64,000 nucleotides of DNA from Acanthochromis polyacanthus (GCF_021347895.1 NC_067113.1:41331474-41395473); one strand, 5' to 3'; counted from the stretch's first letter, positions 35,462 through 49,200 are shown. A program made the numbers and translations. The notes: generated by a model from the letters alone, not told the origin.

Positions 35462-37996
35462 AGCTCTTAAATCTCAGCAATATAAAACAATATATACATT
35501 GTGTGTGAAAATACCGATGATTCAGGCCTAAATACACCAGTCTATACAGTAAGCTCACAGGTCAGAGGAGAAAACCGCTGGGCTGTTTGTCAGCCTGGGT
35601 GAAAATGGCTCCGCTAAATCGAAGGTCATGACTTCAAAACAATAAGCGTTAGCTCTCAGAAACTGCGTGGACCTACAGGAGCATTGGACTACATTAGCAG
35701 GCGTAAACCATGAGAGCTTTCCTTGAATTAAGGTCAGTGAAAATACAGAAAATAGTGAGTGGCACGGCGTAAATTATGAGAACACCCTCTGGCCTGAGCA
35801 GCCATGGCCCAGAGCTAACTAGTCATTACTGTAACAGGGAATAACGCTGAGGAGAGACTTTCACATTCTGCACAGGACGCATTAAAAATAAATCAAGGAT
35901 AAGTAATACACTATTCTGCTCTTCTAATTAGTTACTTTCCAGACAAAACATTTCCTCTACCCTGCTACCTGATTTAACACAGGACTATGCAGAAATCCTG
36001 ATTTTCTCTTATTCATAACATAAACCAAGCCTGTTATTTGATTCCAACTGACCGGCTTTGATTGAATCCGGGCCTTTTTCTTTGAAGTGCGTACGCTGAA
36101 TTTCCATTTCCCATTCTTTGCTTGCTTATCCAATGCTGATGCCATCGCTGCAGCTCGTTTCTATTCAGGATTTATGAGGCCACAGTGAAGGAGCGAAGCT
36201 ACAGAGTGGCCCTCTGCTCAGGGCGACTGTACAGTGCAAGACAAAGGAGTGGAGGTGATGAGTAAAGCAGACAATATGATCTGACATCTCCTTTTATCGC
36301 CGGTGCTGTCAACAAGACAGTGTTTACGGTCTGAATAAAGAAAAGGCCACACACGCCGGGGATAGAGGCAAATACTGTGTATTATGTGCTACTGCCTTCT
36401 GGTGTATCCTCTGAGGACACTTGAGTGCAGTTATTGATCAATAGGCAGCCTGACAGCTTGACCAGAGCCATTAAAACATGTAGGTGTAAACACTGGAGTA
36501 AAAAGACGGCGGCGCTTCGCTACTGTCGCACCAAATGATCTCCTGTAATACAGTACAGAGCAGCATCAAAGCATCTGGCGACGCATTCGCTAACAGTAAC
36601 AAACAAATACAGACGCCTACAGTACGTCTGTGCATGAATCCACACAGAAATGCCTTCAACAGTCCCAACCAGTCACATTAATAACAAAAAAAGTCTTCAT
36701 TTTCCTAGACAACCTCTGAAATGTTCTTTCACAGATATCTAATCGTCACTCCCTTGGGCTCCACCTCTCCGAGGGACGGGTAGCCACATTCAGAGCTTAG
36801 CATATGCATGAAATCACTAATGTGGCAATAAATGCTCCGACTGGAAGTCAAGAGAGCAGAGGAGAGTCCCGAGGAAGCAGATATAGCGGCGCTTCTCTGT
36901 CTTCCATAGGTGAACTGCGTAACATCGTGTCACATTAACGCACTCCCGTTTCGACTCACCGGTCAGTGCGCGCAGAAAGTGTGCTAAAGGTGTCACTCAG
37001 CCCGTTCCTCAGCCATGCAGCATTACAGGTTGGCAGTTTGGATGCATGTGGGTGGATCGAATGCTTTTACACTCCATTTATAAGCATTGTGAAGGTGGGC
37101 TTCTTAACAGTTCAGATGGCCGATCGGACGAAGAGAAGGTACGTCCAACAACAAGCTAAATTACAGGCAGCCAGATGTTCCTACTGAGGAAGCCTCTGAG
37201 TGGCATATCAAGTAAAAGGCTGCAGGGGGTGGCGGCTTGAGGAGGTTGTTTTTCCTGGGTGATGTGCCAGGTGTCTTATCAAACATGCATAGGCTGTTCA
37301 CACTCCTTTTTCCCTGCTGATGTTTCACTGAAACTCCCCAAACCTGGAATATGTAAGACACTGTAAGCTGAGATTGTTTTTATTTACTGCCAGGGAATAT
37401 GTGAAGAGTTTAAGGTATGTGTCACAGAATATCTTACAGTTGTAGTCTTGCATTCATTGATAAGTCAGGAGTGGAATTCTATTTTTCATGCTTGCTGCAT
37501 TGCCTTCCTGAAAGCCCAGTAAGAGCTTCAACCTCCTTGACCCTTGATTTCTGTAATATTTTAGTTTTAATCCTAATTTACTCAAAAGGATTGATACAAT
37601 CCCACTGAGGATCAACATGTGCAGCTAATTGTTTTGCTGGTCTGTGTGACTCCATCATCTCTTGGCGCCGCGACTGACCAAAACAGGGGCTGGAGCACCA
37701 GTGGATACTGGATTTAGCTGGTGGCTAATAAACAAAGGAAATTCCACTGGGAGGCCTGTGCTGCTTTGTTTTCTGTTGGAAGTAGGCAATTGATTGCAAA
37801 CTCGTTAGCTGTAACCCGATACATCACAGCTCTCACTGGAGTCTTTCTTCTTCCTAATGATGCAAATGCAAAAAATATAGCTTATAGTTGTGGAGCCTTA
37901 TCCACTGGAACCAGCATTTGTTTGCTTTGCTGTAATAAAAAAAACGATTAGGATGGAAGCTGTGGAGACAATCAGCTGCACCTCCTTGGTTTAATA
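35462..37996. other. Non-coding stretch, no gene recognised
   Basis: No exon or repeat recognised. About 36100-37000 is balanced in composition, with several CG dinucleotides, and looks unique. Confidence 0.4.
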
Positions 37997-38361
37997 CACC
38001 GACTGTCCAAAATAAGTCACCACCTGGATTTAACTAAGCATATAGGTAAGAGCTTTCCATTGGATAATTACTGCAGGGATGAGTATGTTTCAGCTGCTAC
38101 AACTTATTTAACCCTAGCTGATGCGGTGAGGAGCTTCCCATTTTTTTTAAACAATCGTGTTGGCAGGATGTTAATCAAAGTTAAGCAAAGAAATCAACTA
38201 AGGAGATTGCTGAAACTACTAAAATCAAATTAGGAACTGTCCAACACATTATTAAAACTGGAATGATAGTGGTGTACCATCCTGTTTGAGGAACAAATGT
38301 AGTTGGAACAAACTGTTGGATGATCGTAGGAAGTCAACAGTAGAACTCATGGCTGTGTTTA

Positions 38362-38784
38362 CACACGTGGACAAAATTGTTGGTACCCCTCAGTTAAAGA
38401 AGGAAAAACCCACAATTCTCACTGAAATCACTTGAAACTCACAAAAGTAACAATAAATAAAAATTTATTGAAAATTAAATAATCAAAAACAGCCATTACT
38501 TTTGAATTGTTGATTAACATAATTATTTAAAAAAACAAACTAATGAAACAGGCCTGGACAAAAATGATGGTACCTCTATAAAAGATTGAAAACTATTTGA
38601 CCAGAGTGACATGATTAACTCAGGTGTGTCATTTAATTGACATCACAGGTGTTTCCAAACTCATAATCAGTCAGTCTGCCTATTTAAAGGGAGACAAGTA
38701 GTCACCCTGCTGTTTGGTGAAAAGGTGTGTACCACACTGAACATGGACAACAGAAAGGGGTACCAACAATTTTGTCCACGTGTG
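38362..38784 (+). mobile_element. Internally deleted Tc1-like element (423 bp)
   Basis: Inserted at a TA (38360-38361) duplicated at 38785-38786. The ends are identical inverted repeats of at least 26 bp, beginning CACACGTGGACAAAATTGTT and ending AACAATTTTGTCCACGTGTG. Before the right end, CACACTGAACATGGACAACA resembles the start of the transposase frame of autonomous relatives. The element therefore looks like one that lost nearly all its coding region, joining the start codon area directly to the right terminal repeat. Its termini match perfectly, so it is much younger than the Tc1 host copy. Confidence 0.9.
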
Positions 38785-39211
38785 TAATAGTGAAAGTAAG
38801 AGCATTTCCACAAGCACACTGAAGAGAACTCAAAAGATTGGGACTAAACAGCTGTGTAGCTTTAAGAAAACCACTGATCAGTGAGGAGAATCAGAAAGAA
38901 AGCCTTCAGTTTGCTATGTAGCATAAAGATTGGACTCTGGAACGATGAAAGAAGGTCATGTGGTCTGATGAGTCCGGATTTACCCTGATCCAGAGTGATG
39001 GGCGCATCAGGGTAAGAAGAGAGGCAGATGAATGAGTGGATCAGTTAGCACTGGACGTCATTTTCACACATGGATTTCCACAGAGTCCACACCTCAGCCC
39101 CATTGAGAACCTTTAGGATGTGCTGGAGAAGACTTTGTCTGACTCTCCCATCATCAATATAAGATCTTGGTAGAAAATGAATGCAACTCTGGACAGAAAT
39201 AAATGCTGTGA

Positions 39212-39751
39212 TAGTTTTAAGTACCTGGGTGTTCACCTCAACAATAAACTGGACTGGTCCCACAACACTGATGCTCTGTACAAGAAGGGCCAGAGTCGCC
39301 TCCACCTTCTGAGGAGGCTGAGGTCCTTCGGAGTGTGCAGACCTCTACTAAGGACTTTCTACGACACTGTGGTAGCCTCTGCTTTCCTCTACGCTGTCGT
39401 CTGCTGGGCCCCGGGCAGCACAGAGCGGGACATGAAGAGACTGAACAAGCTGACCAAGAGGGCCAGCTCTGTCCTGGGCTGCCCACTGGACTCTGTGATG
39501 GATGTGGGTGAGAGGAGGATGTTGGCCAAGCTCTCATCCATCATGGACAACAGCTCCCACCCACTGCACCGGACTGTAGTGGAGCTGAGCAGCTCCTTTA
39601 GCACGAGACTCAGACACCCTCAATGCAAGAAGGAGCGCTACCACAGGTCCTTCATCCCCACTGCCATCAGACTGTATAACACTACTGTGTAGTTGTTATG
39701 TGCAATATTTATATCTTGTTCTTGCACTTTCGTGACTTTTGCACTCCATCT
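39212..39751 (+). pseudogene. 5'-truncated LINE fragment, reverse transcriptase C-terminus
   Basis: The plus-strand frame from 39213 to 39692 encodes SFKYLGVHLNNKLDW at the start, then LHLLRRLRSFGVCRPLL, VVASAFLYAVVCW and SFIPTAIRLYN before a stop. These are typical of the region downstream of the catalytic YADD motif in CR1/Rex/jockey-type non-LTR retrotransposons. The ten codons before it (MNATLDRNKC) belong to the host Tc1 transposase, so the continuous 171-codon frame is an accidental fusion. The insertion point lies inside the Tc1 word joining AAATGCTGTGA and TTGCAGAAGCTT. About 60 bases of 3' untranslated sequence follow the stop. The fragment lacks endonuclease and catalytic motifs. 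The frame is still open, so it is fairly recent. Confidence 0.8.
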
Positions 39752-39864
39752 TATTGCAGAAGCTTATCGAAATGATGCCACAACAAATGCGTGTTGTTCT
39801 CAAAGCTTAAAGGTGGTCCAATGAAATAGTAGAGTGTGTGACTTTTTTTTGACCGGACAGTGTA

Positions 39865-42569
39865 TGTGATGAATTCAGTGCAGTTGAGGTAGAATCAGTA
39901 GAGATCTCCTATGGTTACCTGTGGAAAACTTCAATCCGTCTCCAAAAGCTTCTTCGTTTGATAGGATCGCTCACCTGGCCTTGGGGATTCAACTGCAAGT
40001 GTCAGAAATGCATCTGCAGACTTTTACAATTCAGTTTCCATTTGCTCTTTAACACTGATTCAAAGAGGAATAAAGCTTCTATTTTATGTACACTCTTATT
40101 CATTAGCCCCGCTGACTTGAAGTACAATAGAACTCCAGGCCAAGCTGAGGGCAGCATAGCTTCAGCCAAACACTTACTCAGCACCCACATGGAGAGGCAT
40201 GTTTTTTTCCCCCCTACCTTCATCACCCTGGGGCAGGATAGCATTAGCTCAGCGCCTTGAAAGCAAATACTGACACCTCCCAGAGCAAGTACCGAGGATC
40301 ACAGATGCACCAAGAGAGCAGCCAGCTGGAGGGAAAGACGAAGGGAGGGGAAGGGAGACAGTAAAAGAGGAAAGCGAGACGTGTCTCAAGTTATTTCCTC
40401 ACCACCGTGGACCAGCAGCCAAGATGCTCCGGTGACCAGATGGACTTGCTGTGAGCTATATTTTATATTTCACACCATCTACAGTGAGGTTTATTAGTCA
40501 CGACATTGACAAAACCTGACACTCCGGAATGAGTGCAGATGTGTGCATGGGTTTCGTAAGTAGATCCTGTCCGAACATCGGATGCTGGTTTCTGAAGAAA
40601 ACATGCCATATTGTTCAGTAACTACCAAGAATGTCTGTGCGTTTTTGAGGCCAGCGCTAACTCGGCTCTGACGGACCGGTGACAGCATCGGCCTCCTCGC
40701 CAATTTAGCAGTGCCTTCTCACCGAGGTGGACAGGTGGCTGATCCGATGCCCAACTCCTCCGCACCACAGTGGAAGCTTCTGCCTTTGACTGGGCAGATG
40801 TCAGATACTTGGCACAACTTCCACCTCGACTGCCATACAGAGCGTCTCCAGAATGGCTACCGCCATCCGCCAGAGATAGAACCAGTCTGTCTGCTTCACA
40901 CACTTTCCCTTCCTGTCCGTTTTCACTCGGCTGGTTCCGTTTTTAATAGGTCATCAAATGGTAAAAGCAGACTGGTGGTCGAGACGGCAATCACAAATGA
41001 GGGCTCCGACGTTCCGAGTCTCCAGCTGAGATCGCTGCAGGGAGTCTCTCGATTCATCCTGACAATGCTTATAATGTTGTATTCAGACCCACTTTACTTT
41101 TCCAGCAGGCGCTTTGTCGCTCACATTTCTTCATTATTTTTCCCTCTCCTTCACTCCTGCAGTGACAGATTGTGTATTGAATCATTAACGGTTGTCCTAA
41201 CAATGCAAATTCCCCACGAACGCTGATCTGTCGGTGTCAGCTCTCGGCTTCACAGGGAGAGGGAAGCCGAGTACAGTAAGGAGAGCTCATTAATAAGGGA
41301 ACTTGACATTTCATGTTTTGAAAAGTCACCATTTCCATTGTTATGAATACCTTCACTTGTCCTTTTATGATTTTCTAAAGGAGTTGTGCTCCTGCCTGCT
41401 CCTCTGCCTGCTTACACTCAACCTACAACGTTTAGCTTGGCCGGTGTATCATGCTGAGGATATTAAAGCTGGCATTTGTTTGGTTTAATGCGATCATAGA
41501 TTTTTCAAACACTGTGAAGGAAAGTATGTCTATGGTACATTTAGCTCAAAGATGCCACACATGAGAATTTTCACTCTATATAGTAGTTTCACACCAAACT
41601 TTCTAAAAAAAAAAAAAAAAATACTGCTATTTCTCGAAAGAAAAAAAATTCAAATAATGCTTGAAAGAGTAGCAGTCATAAAAAATGAAGGCCAGTTGGT
41701 ACAAAAATGCTCATTTGGCATTCAAACTTCAGCCCTACTGTGTAATTCATTGCAAAAAAGAAAAAAAAAATCAGTACAACGGCTCAGTGTTCCCATATTC
41801 ACTCTCCACTTGTAAATTTCAGTTTCTACTTTGCCTTTTTGACCGGTGCAGTTCTGATCAGCATCGTGTGAACTTTGTGCATCATCCTGAAGCTTGTAGA
41901 AAGTGTTAAGTTTGTGTTAACAACACACAATATCAAATTTAGGAGCAAATCAGAAAACAATGAGAGTCAGTATCTTATTAAAATACAAAAAATAGATTCA
42001 GAAAACCATAAAGATCAGGAAGAAAAGCATAGTTCTAACATTTAAGTGCGTCAAATGCTGCCTCTCTCTTTGAAGTGGAGATAAATAACTTGCTAATGAA
42101 GATTTTGTCAAAGAATGGATGACAAATTAATCGCTATCCTCCTTTTGGTGCCAAATAGTGTCCATTCCAGCAATAAACACAGACGAAAATCAGCTCCCCT
42201 GCTGCAATTATATGAATATTTTCCAAGGTGCAAATCCAAAACTCCCTTAACTGTCAGACTAGCGAGCTCTGGCTTTATAAAATTTCAAATCATAAAGTGA
42301 TATTTTTCACGCCACATCGGCTCCTCGGCACTGTGGGGGAGAAATGCAAATTATTAGCACTGTGTTCCTCCTTAGTTTGAAGAAGAGGGGTTCCGCAGGC
42401 AGCTTCCTCTCACCATATGCTCAGCCAGCTCAGCTCCGTCCTGCAGGAGCCACCTCAGCCCTGCAAAGTCTGCAGAGGAAGTTGACATAATAGCCCACAG
42501 TCAGAAATGACACAAAAACCCAAATAAGACCGAAACTCTGCCACAACCGCTTCCAGCAAACATAGGGTT
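39865..42569. other. Non-coding stretch, no gene recognised
   Basis: No exon I can support. The plus-strand frame 40711-41226 is open for 171 codons but has no domain. Its region (about 40640-41290) is balanced in composition and unique-looking, so it may contain conserved non-coding DNA. An A run lies near 41605-41621. Confidence 0.4.

Positions 42570-42605
<36 letters not shown>
42570..42605. repeat. GT dinucleotide microsatellite
   Basis: About 17-18 uninterrupted GT units, ending in GCGCC. Confidence 0.95.
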
Positions 42606-42608
<3 letters not shown>

Positions 42609-45600
42609 CACCTTCACCGGGGTCTTAATGTCTTGAAACATAGCATCTGTTCAGCACTATTTTCTGAACCATCATGCCAGCAAGCTAAGTTTAGAGATGA
42701 AGCCATAGGCGCGAGGCAAGAGTGTCCTTCTGAATGCTCATAAAAGAGTTATTCACTAAAGCTATTTCTGTCAGAGGATTTACTGAAAAAATTATTCATT
42801 TGACACCCTGCAGACATTAGAGGAAGCTGAAGAGATGTGTGGAGTTGATTTGGGTGCTGGCGGCGGCAGCGAAAGAGCGAAGAACGACTCGAGTTGACCA
42901 TCTGGACGGATGCCTGATTGTCGATGGGTTCACTGGATGGACTGGAGACGACACTGGAAGGGATTCAGGCGGTTCACAGAAACTGCAACGACCGCTCACA
43001 AACAGAAAGGGAAGAACAAGGTTTAATGTTTGATGGAATCAAAAGGTGATTTGCTCGTAGAGGAAGTCAAAAGTGTGAATGTAGTTGAACAGCTGCTGGA
43101 GAGGGAAGAAGAAAGAGCAATGTGATCATTTAGTTTAAATTTATGCCTTTAAGGATTACATTGTGGGTTATAGGTAAGAGCATGTGAAAGATTTGTAAAC
43201 AAAAGCATATTAACCCACTAATCTAATGTAAAACAAAACCACTGCATTTTGGAACAATAATTGCCACAAACTATTACGAAGCAGAACAGAATCAAACAAA
43301 ATAGTAAAAAAATTGCTGAGTGAAGAGCATGATATTAAAATACTCTAAATCTGTGCTATCTGCAGTTTCTAAATGCATTTGTATTGTCAATGTAAATATT
43401 GATCTGTCCTTTATTTTCTTATTTTCCCTTTACAGTCTCTGTTTTTTTGGGGGGGGTATTATCATCTGGAATATTGTGCTATTTGCCAGATAAGTAAAGG
43501 ATCTGTGTGCAGCTTTCAGAACGACAGTACTGGATGTTCTTAGAGTGTCCCAGACCAAAACAATGTAGCACACCTCCGTCCTCCCTTTACTTTAATTTAC
43601 GGCCACAAAGAGTGTGTTGACGAGAAACAAACCAACCACAACCATTAGCCACACTAGCATATTAAAGTGCAATAATGTATGAAACTTCACAAATCTCTTC
43701 GTATTTCCTGTCTGTTTTCCTGTGCAACTCTGCTCCTGTTCAATGCATCGTGGAAACAAAGACACACAGAGAGGAGCAGATATTCCGTGCACGTAATAAG
43801 TTCAAATAAATGACACCAATCAAAGACTTTGCTTTTAAGTTTCTTCTGATTTTTAGGGCATCTGCTGATCATTTGAATGCTCTTTTGCTTTTTCGTTGCT
43901 GTGTGGGAAATCACTCGCAGTGTGGTTGTAACAGTTTCAAAGGGAGGGGCCCACATGCACAAACATGCACACGTGGCTGGACCGTCTGCCAAAACATACA
44001 ACAGAAAAGCTTGGATTACAACACACACAGAGGCCTTCATTCTCTGCCATGGATGCCATTACTCCACTCTACATAGCAGATACTTAATTGCTGTTACTTT
44101 AATGCTCTATAATTTTTTAGAATCTTTCATATTGCACCTTTTAAGGAAAGAATGATCCAAGTCTGTACAATATAAATCAATACCGTCTTTTCTGCAGAAC
44201 CTCCATGCCTGTTAAACACTCACAATCCAATTCCCCCAGTAGGTACAGCTTAGAATTAAACCTTTGTTTTTACACATTTAAGCTGAGGTAATCCCTTTAA
44301 TTAATGGAGTTATATTCTCAGTCAAAACAAAAAACTTCTACAGTTATTTTAAGAGTCTGAGTAAGGCTTTCTTTGACTGCTGAAGTGACTACTAAAGTGG
44401 TTTTGATGCATAAACTTGACAAGGTTCTGCTTTCATTGGCCTGCATAGTATTTCACAGTATCACTGTTTGGTTGACATAACATTATAACTAGGTCCTGTA
44501 TCTGCTCAATCAATATTCTTATTTTATATTATAGTTATATCTGCCCGCACAAGTCTATCGTCAGTCCCACAAGTGGTTGCAACCTGTGGAACCCATGAAG
44601 ATGCAAAGACAGCAGCAGGTGACTGTCAGATTGTGTTAGCATTATCAGCCATCTTTCACTTAAAATTTACAACAGCAACATAATAAAATGAGCTCGGTGT
44701 TTAGCAGGTTGACAAACTGTATTTCAGCGAGGTTTCAACCCAAGACAAATTTACTCTGCCAGTTCACGAGTAACAGAATCAGAAGAGAGACTGAGCTAAC
44801 ACATAGTTCAGATGTGAAGCAGCTTAATAAATGTTTAGTGTGCGTAGCATAAATCACCCCCAAGTAACCTGAACTCGAGTTTGCAAGCACCACATTTAAA
44901 AGACTAAAGTATTACACACTGCTTAAATGGAAAAATGCAGCTCAGCAGCCGTGCAAGACTTTCTTGGAAATGGCTCCTTGCTCAACCCTCAGGTTATAAT
45001 GAACTGAAACCATAGTCATAATATTCTGACTGCGACATTTACGGACCAGCGCGGCCACACTGTATCTGTTCAGAGCTAATGGAGAGGAAAGAGCTGCCTC
45101 TGAAAAGCATGGATGAATTGCTCCTGAAGTGAAACTGTAGTGGAGTGTGCGCAGCAAGCACAGTTCAAAGCACTTTTGTGTGAGAGCCAGTTACAAACAA
45201 CCTGCAGCAGCCGCAGCCTGGGGCAGCGCTGGGTGAGGCGGGGGCGTGCTCCAGTTCAAAGGGAGGTGTGTCGGGAGGAGGCCAGTTGATAGAGGCAGTG
45301 AAGGGCAGCGAGGTGACGCTTAAGACAGATAACATTAAATCATTCCCAGTGATCAGTCCGGTGTTCCTTTTGTTGCTCCCCGGAAAATGTCCAGAGCCCT
45401 GAGCGTGACCTGCTCTTAAAACATTTTCATAACCAACTTGAGGGTCAACCGTTAAAATGACGGTTAAAAGAGAGGTTTTACTGTCAGCAGGGAGAGATGC
45501 TTCTCTTTCCTGTCTGCACACAATCCAGTATCATTGCCAGGGAAGGCTGTACTAAAGACTACATGGAATATTATTGACTCCAAGTAATGGTTCCTGAAAA

Positions 45601-46265
45601 CAGGTTAATGTGGCTAAAGTGAGGACTTTCTGTGGTGGACATCGAGTGATAAATGAGCAGAAAACAAGGGGTTTAAACCCCCCTAAGGGATAGGAGTGGT
45701 GATTACATCCTGATGATTTAAAATTTATTGCCCAACTTTGGCAAGGGGCTTTGGGGACAGAGGATAGGTTGCCACGGCCACCACAGACCGGGTTCCCACG
45801 TTTTGGCGCAATGCTTTATGAGCACCTAGGGAAATCATGCATGGATACCCCAGCTATCTGACTCACCTACCAAACAGTGGCCTGCTAATTTCCATTCCTG
45901 CATGCACAAGTGATTGATCTCCCTCCTCAACAACTAAAACGTGAATCAAGGGAAATTGCAATGGAAGTGGAAGAAGCTAGGCAGGTACTCTGAACAGGCG
46001 GATTTCACCCAAGGCGGAAAAGCAGCTCCCATCAGACATAAAACACAAAAGACCACTGGAGTCCGTTTCATAAGGGAGTGTTATGACGAAGCGAACGAGT
46101 GTGCATATGGGTGAATGTGTCTTCTCTTGCACTTCTGCCTGTCTTCAGATCCAGATGCAGCAAAAAGGAAAGAGACAAAAAGAAAGCTGTGAGGCTCAGA
46201 TGAGGAGTTTTTGTGCAGAGGCCAGGTGGCAGATCGCTGGAGCTGGGAGATGAAAGCAGGAGAAG
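42606..46265. other. Non-coding stretch, no gene recognised
   Basis: Long stretch with no recognised exon, RNA or transposon. Short open frames on both strands have no domains. The last 600 bases (45660-46255) are less AT-rich and look unique. GCAGGAGAAG at 46256-46265 is the left target-site duplication of the L2 element. Confidence 0.4.
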
Positions 46266-49200
46266 ACCACTGATCTACTGTACACTACACTGCTGTACTC
46301 CTAAAGCATGACAACCCAGAGTTAAGACCAGGATGCAGAGCTGTAGTCTTACACACCTCTCTGCAGTTTCCTCACAGCTGTCACCCTCCAGTAATTCAGT
46401 TAATTCAGTTAATTTTATTGAGACTGTGTCTGTCCCCCGACCACCAAAATTCAATAAATTAATCAAATCAAAAATATACAAAAGAAATAGTAACCACAAA
46501 AATTTAATAAAAATTAATACCTCTATTTCAACAGAGCAAAGAGACAGGAAAATTAAATGTGGTCTGTTAAATATTAGATCTCTCTTGTCTAAATCTCTGC
46601 TAGTAAATGAGTTGATAACTGATCACCAGATTGATTTGTTCTGTTTGACTGAAACCTGGTTGCAGCAGGAAGAATTTGTTAGCCTAAACGAATCAACTCC
46701 CCCTAGTCATATTAACTGTCATATTCCTCGAATCACAGGCCGAGGAGGAGGAGTAGCAGCAATCTACCATTCTAGTTTAAAATTGAACCAGAGGCCTAAA
46801 CCTGATTACAGCTCATTTGAAAATCTCATTCTTAGTCTCTCTCATCCAAATTTGAAAGCTCAGAAACCAGTTTTATTTGTTGTTATATATCGTCCTCCTG
46901 CTCCTTATTCTGAGTTTTTATCTCAATTCTCAGACTTTTTATCTGAATTAGTGCTCAGTTCAGACAAAGTTATTATTGTGGGTGACTTTAACATTCATGT
47001 TGACGTAGACAGCGACAGCCTTACAACAGCTTTTAATTCATTATTAGACTCAATTGGGTTTTCTCAACATGTAAATAAACCAACTCATAGTTTTAATCAC
47101 ACTCTTGACCTTGTCCTGACTTATGGCTTAGAAATTGAAGAGTTAACAGTATTTCCCCAGAACCCTCTTCTTTCTGACCATTTTATGATAACATTTCAAT
47201 TTAAAGTAAAGGATTGTTTAGCAGCTGAGAACAAATATCATTACAGTAGGTGTTTGTCTGACAATTCAGTATCTAAATTTAAGGAAATAATACCCTCACT
47301 GTTTACTTCAGCAACATTTACTGATAAATCAGAAGGCAAATATTATTATTTTACCCCCACAGAAGTGGATTATTATGTTAATAATGCTTCAGCCTCACTG
47401 CGTACAACTCTTGATAGTGTTGCACCTGTAAAAAAGAAAGTTATATCTCAGAGAAGACTTGCTCCTTGGTATAATTCCCAGCTGCGGACTTTAAAGCAGG
47501 CATCCCGAAAGCTGGAAAGAAAGTGGTATTCCACTAATTCAGAGGTAGTGTATGTGGCTTGGAAAAATAGTCTAGTAATCTATAAAAAAGCTCTTCATAA
47601 TGCCAGGACAACTTATTATTCATCTTTAATAGATGAGAACAAGAACAACCCTAGGTTTCTCTTTAGCACTGTAGCCAGGCTGACAAAGAGTCAGAGCTCT
47701 GTTGAACCTTGTATTCCTTTAGCTTTAACCAGTAACGACTTCATGAGCTTCTTTACACAGAAAATAGTTATGATTAGAGATAAAATTAATCTGGCCCTTC
47801 CTACAAATGTCACAGATGCTTTTGAATTGGCTGTTAGACCTGATGAATCTTTAGAATTCTTCACTCCTATATGTCTCTCTGAACTAATTTCAACAGTTTC
47901 TACATCCAAACCATCAACATGTCTTTTAGATCCTATCCCAACTAGACTCTTCAAGGAGATTTTACCTTTAATTAATTCTTCAATGTTAGATCTGATTAAT
48001 CTCTCTCTAGTAACAGGCTATGTACCACAGGCTTTTAAGGTTGCTGTCATCAAACCTTTGCTTAAAAAGCCCACTTTAGATCCAGATGTGTTAGCTAACT
48101 ATAGACCGATATCCAACCTACCATTTCTCTCTAAAATTCTGGAAAGAACAGTTGCAAATCAATTGTGTGAACACCTACAAAGGAATAATTTGTTTGAAAT
48201 GTTTCAGTCAGGCTTCAGAGTGCATCATAGCACAGAAACAGCTCTAGTGAAAGTTACTAATGACCTTCTCATAGCATCAGATAATGGACTAGTCTCTATA
48301 CTTGTTTTGTTAGATCTTAGTGCAGCGTTTGACACAATCGACCACAAAATTTTATTACAGCGTCTAGAATATTCAATTGGCATTAAAGGGACAGCACTGG
48401 ATTGGTTTAAATCCTACTTATCAGATAGGTTCCAGTTTGTGCATGTCAACAATAACTCTTCTGAGCAGACTAAAGTTAATCACGGAGTTCCTCAGGGTTC
48501 TGTCTTAGGACCGATACTTTTCACATTATACATGCTTCCTTTAGGCAATATTATTAGGAAGCATTGTATTAACTTCCATTGTTATGCAGATGACACACAA
48601 TTGTATTTATCTATGAAGCCAGATGAAACTGATCAGTTAGCTAGACTGCAAGATTGTCTTAAGGACATTAAAACCTGGATGACTTTTAACTTCCTACTGC
48701 TAAATTCAGACAAAACTGAAGTCATTGTATTTGGCCCCAAACATCTTAGAAACTCGCTTTCAAAGCAAATAGTTACTCTGGATGGCATCACATTGGCCTC
48801 CAGTACTACTGTGAGGAATCTTGGAGTTATTTTTGACCAGGACATGTCCTTTAACTCACACATAAAGCAAGTCTGTAGAACTTCCTTTTTTCACCTGCGT
48901 AATATTGTAAAAATCAGGAACATTCTGTCTCAGAGTGATGCAGAAAAATTAGTTCATGCTTTTGTTACTTCCAGGCTTGACTATTGCAATTCCTTATTAT
49001 CGGGTTGTCCAAATAGCTCTCTCAAACATCTACAGTTGATCCAAAACGCTGCTGCGAGAGTACTGACAGGAGTTAGCAAAAGAGATCATATTTCCCCTAT
49101 ACTTGCTTCTCTTCACTGGCTTCCTGTTAAATCCAGAATAGAATTTAAAATCCTTCTTCTGACATATAAAGCTCTTAATAACCAATCTCCATCATATCTT

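Larger units (their letters stand above)
37997..39862 (+). mobile_element. Tc1-like transposon, broken and twice interrupted
   Basis: TA flanks (37995-37996 and 39863-39864). The terminal repeats are CACCGACTGTCCAAAATAAG on the left and, as reverse complement, CACTGTCCGGTCAAAAAAAA on the right. The degenerate transposase reads on the plus strand, with fragments such as ATPHLSPIENL-like sequence near 39085-39110 and EKTLSDSPIINIRSW near 39127. MNATLDRNKC follows (39177-39206), and after the interruption EAYRNDATTNAC-like sequence resumes (about 39758-39793). It is split by a Tc1-type MITE (38362-38784) and by a LINE fragment (about 39212-39751). Removing both gives about 900 bp of remaining Tc1 sequence, with many stops and frameshifts. 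Confidence 0.85.

Noticed and set aside
39177..39692. Continuous 171-codon frame as a single gene
   Set aside because: The first ten codons are Tc1 transposase and the remainder is LINE reverse transcriptase. The fusion is an insertion accident.
40711..41226. 171-codon open frame on the plus strand
   Set aside because: No recognisable domain, no splice or start context, and an overlapping long frame on the other strand. Length alone is not convincing.
42570..42605. CRISPR array or other prokaryotic-type repeat
   Set aside because: It is a plain GT microsatellite. No spaced palindromic repeats occur in the window, and the DNA is clearly vertebrate.
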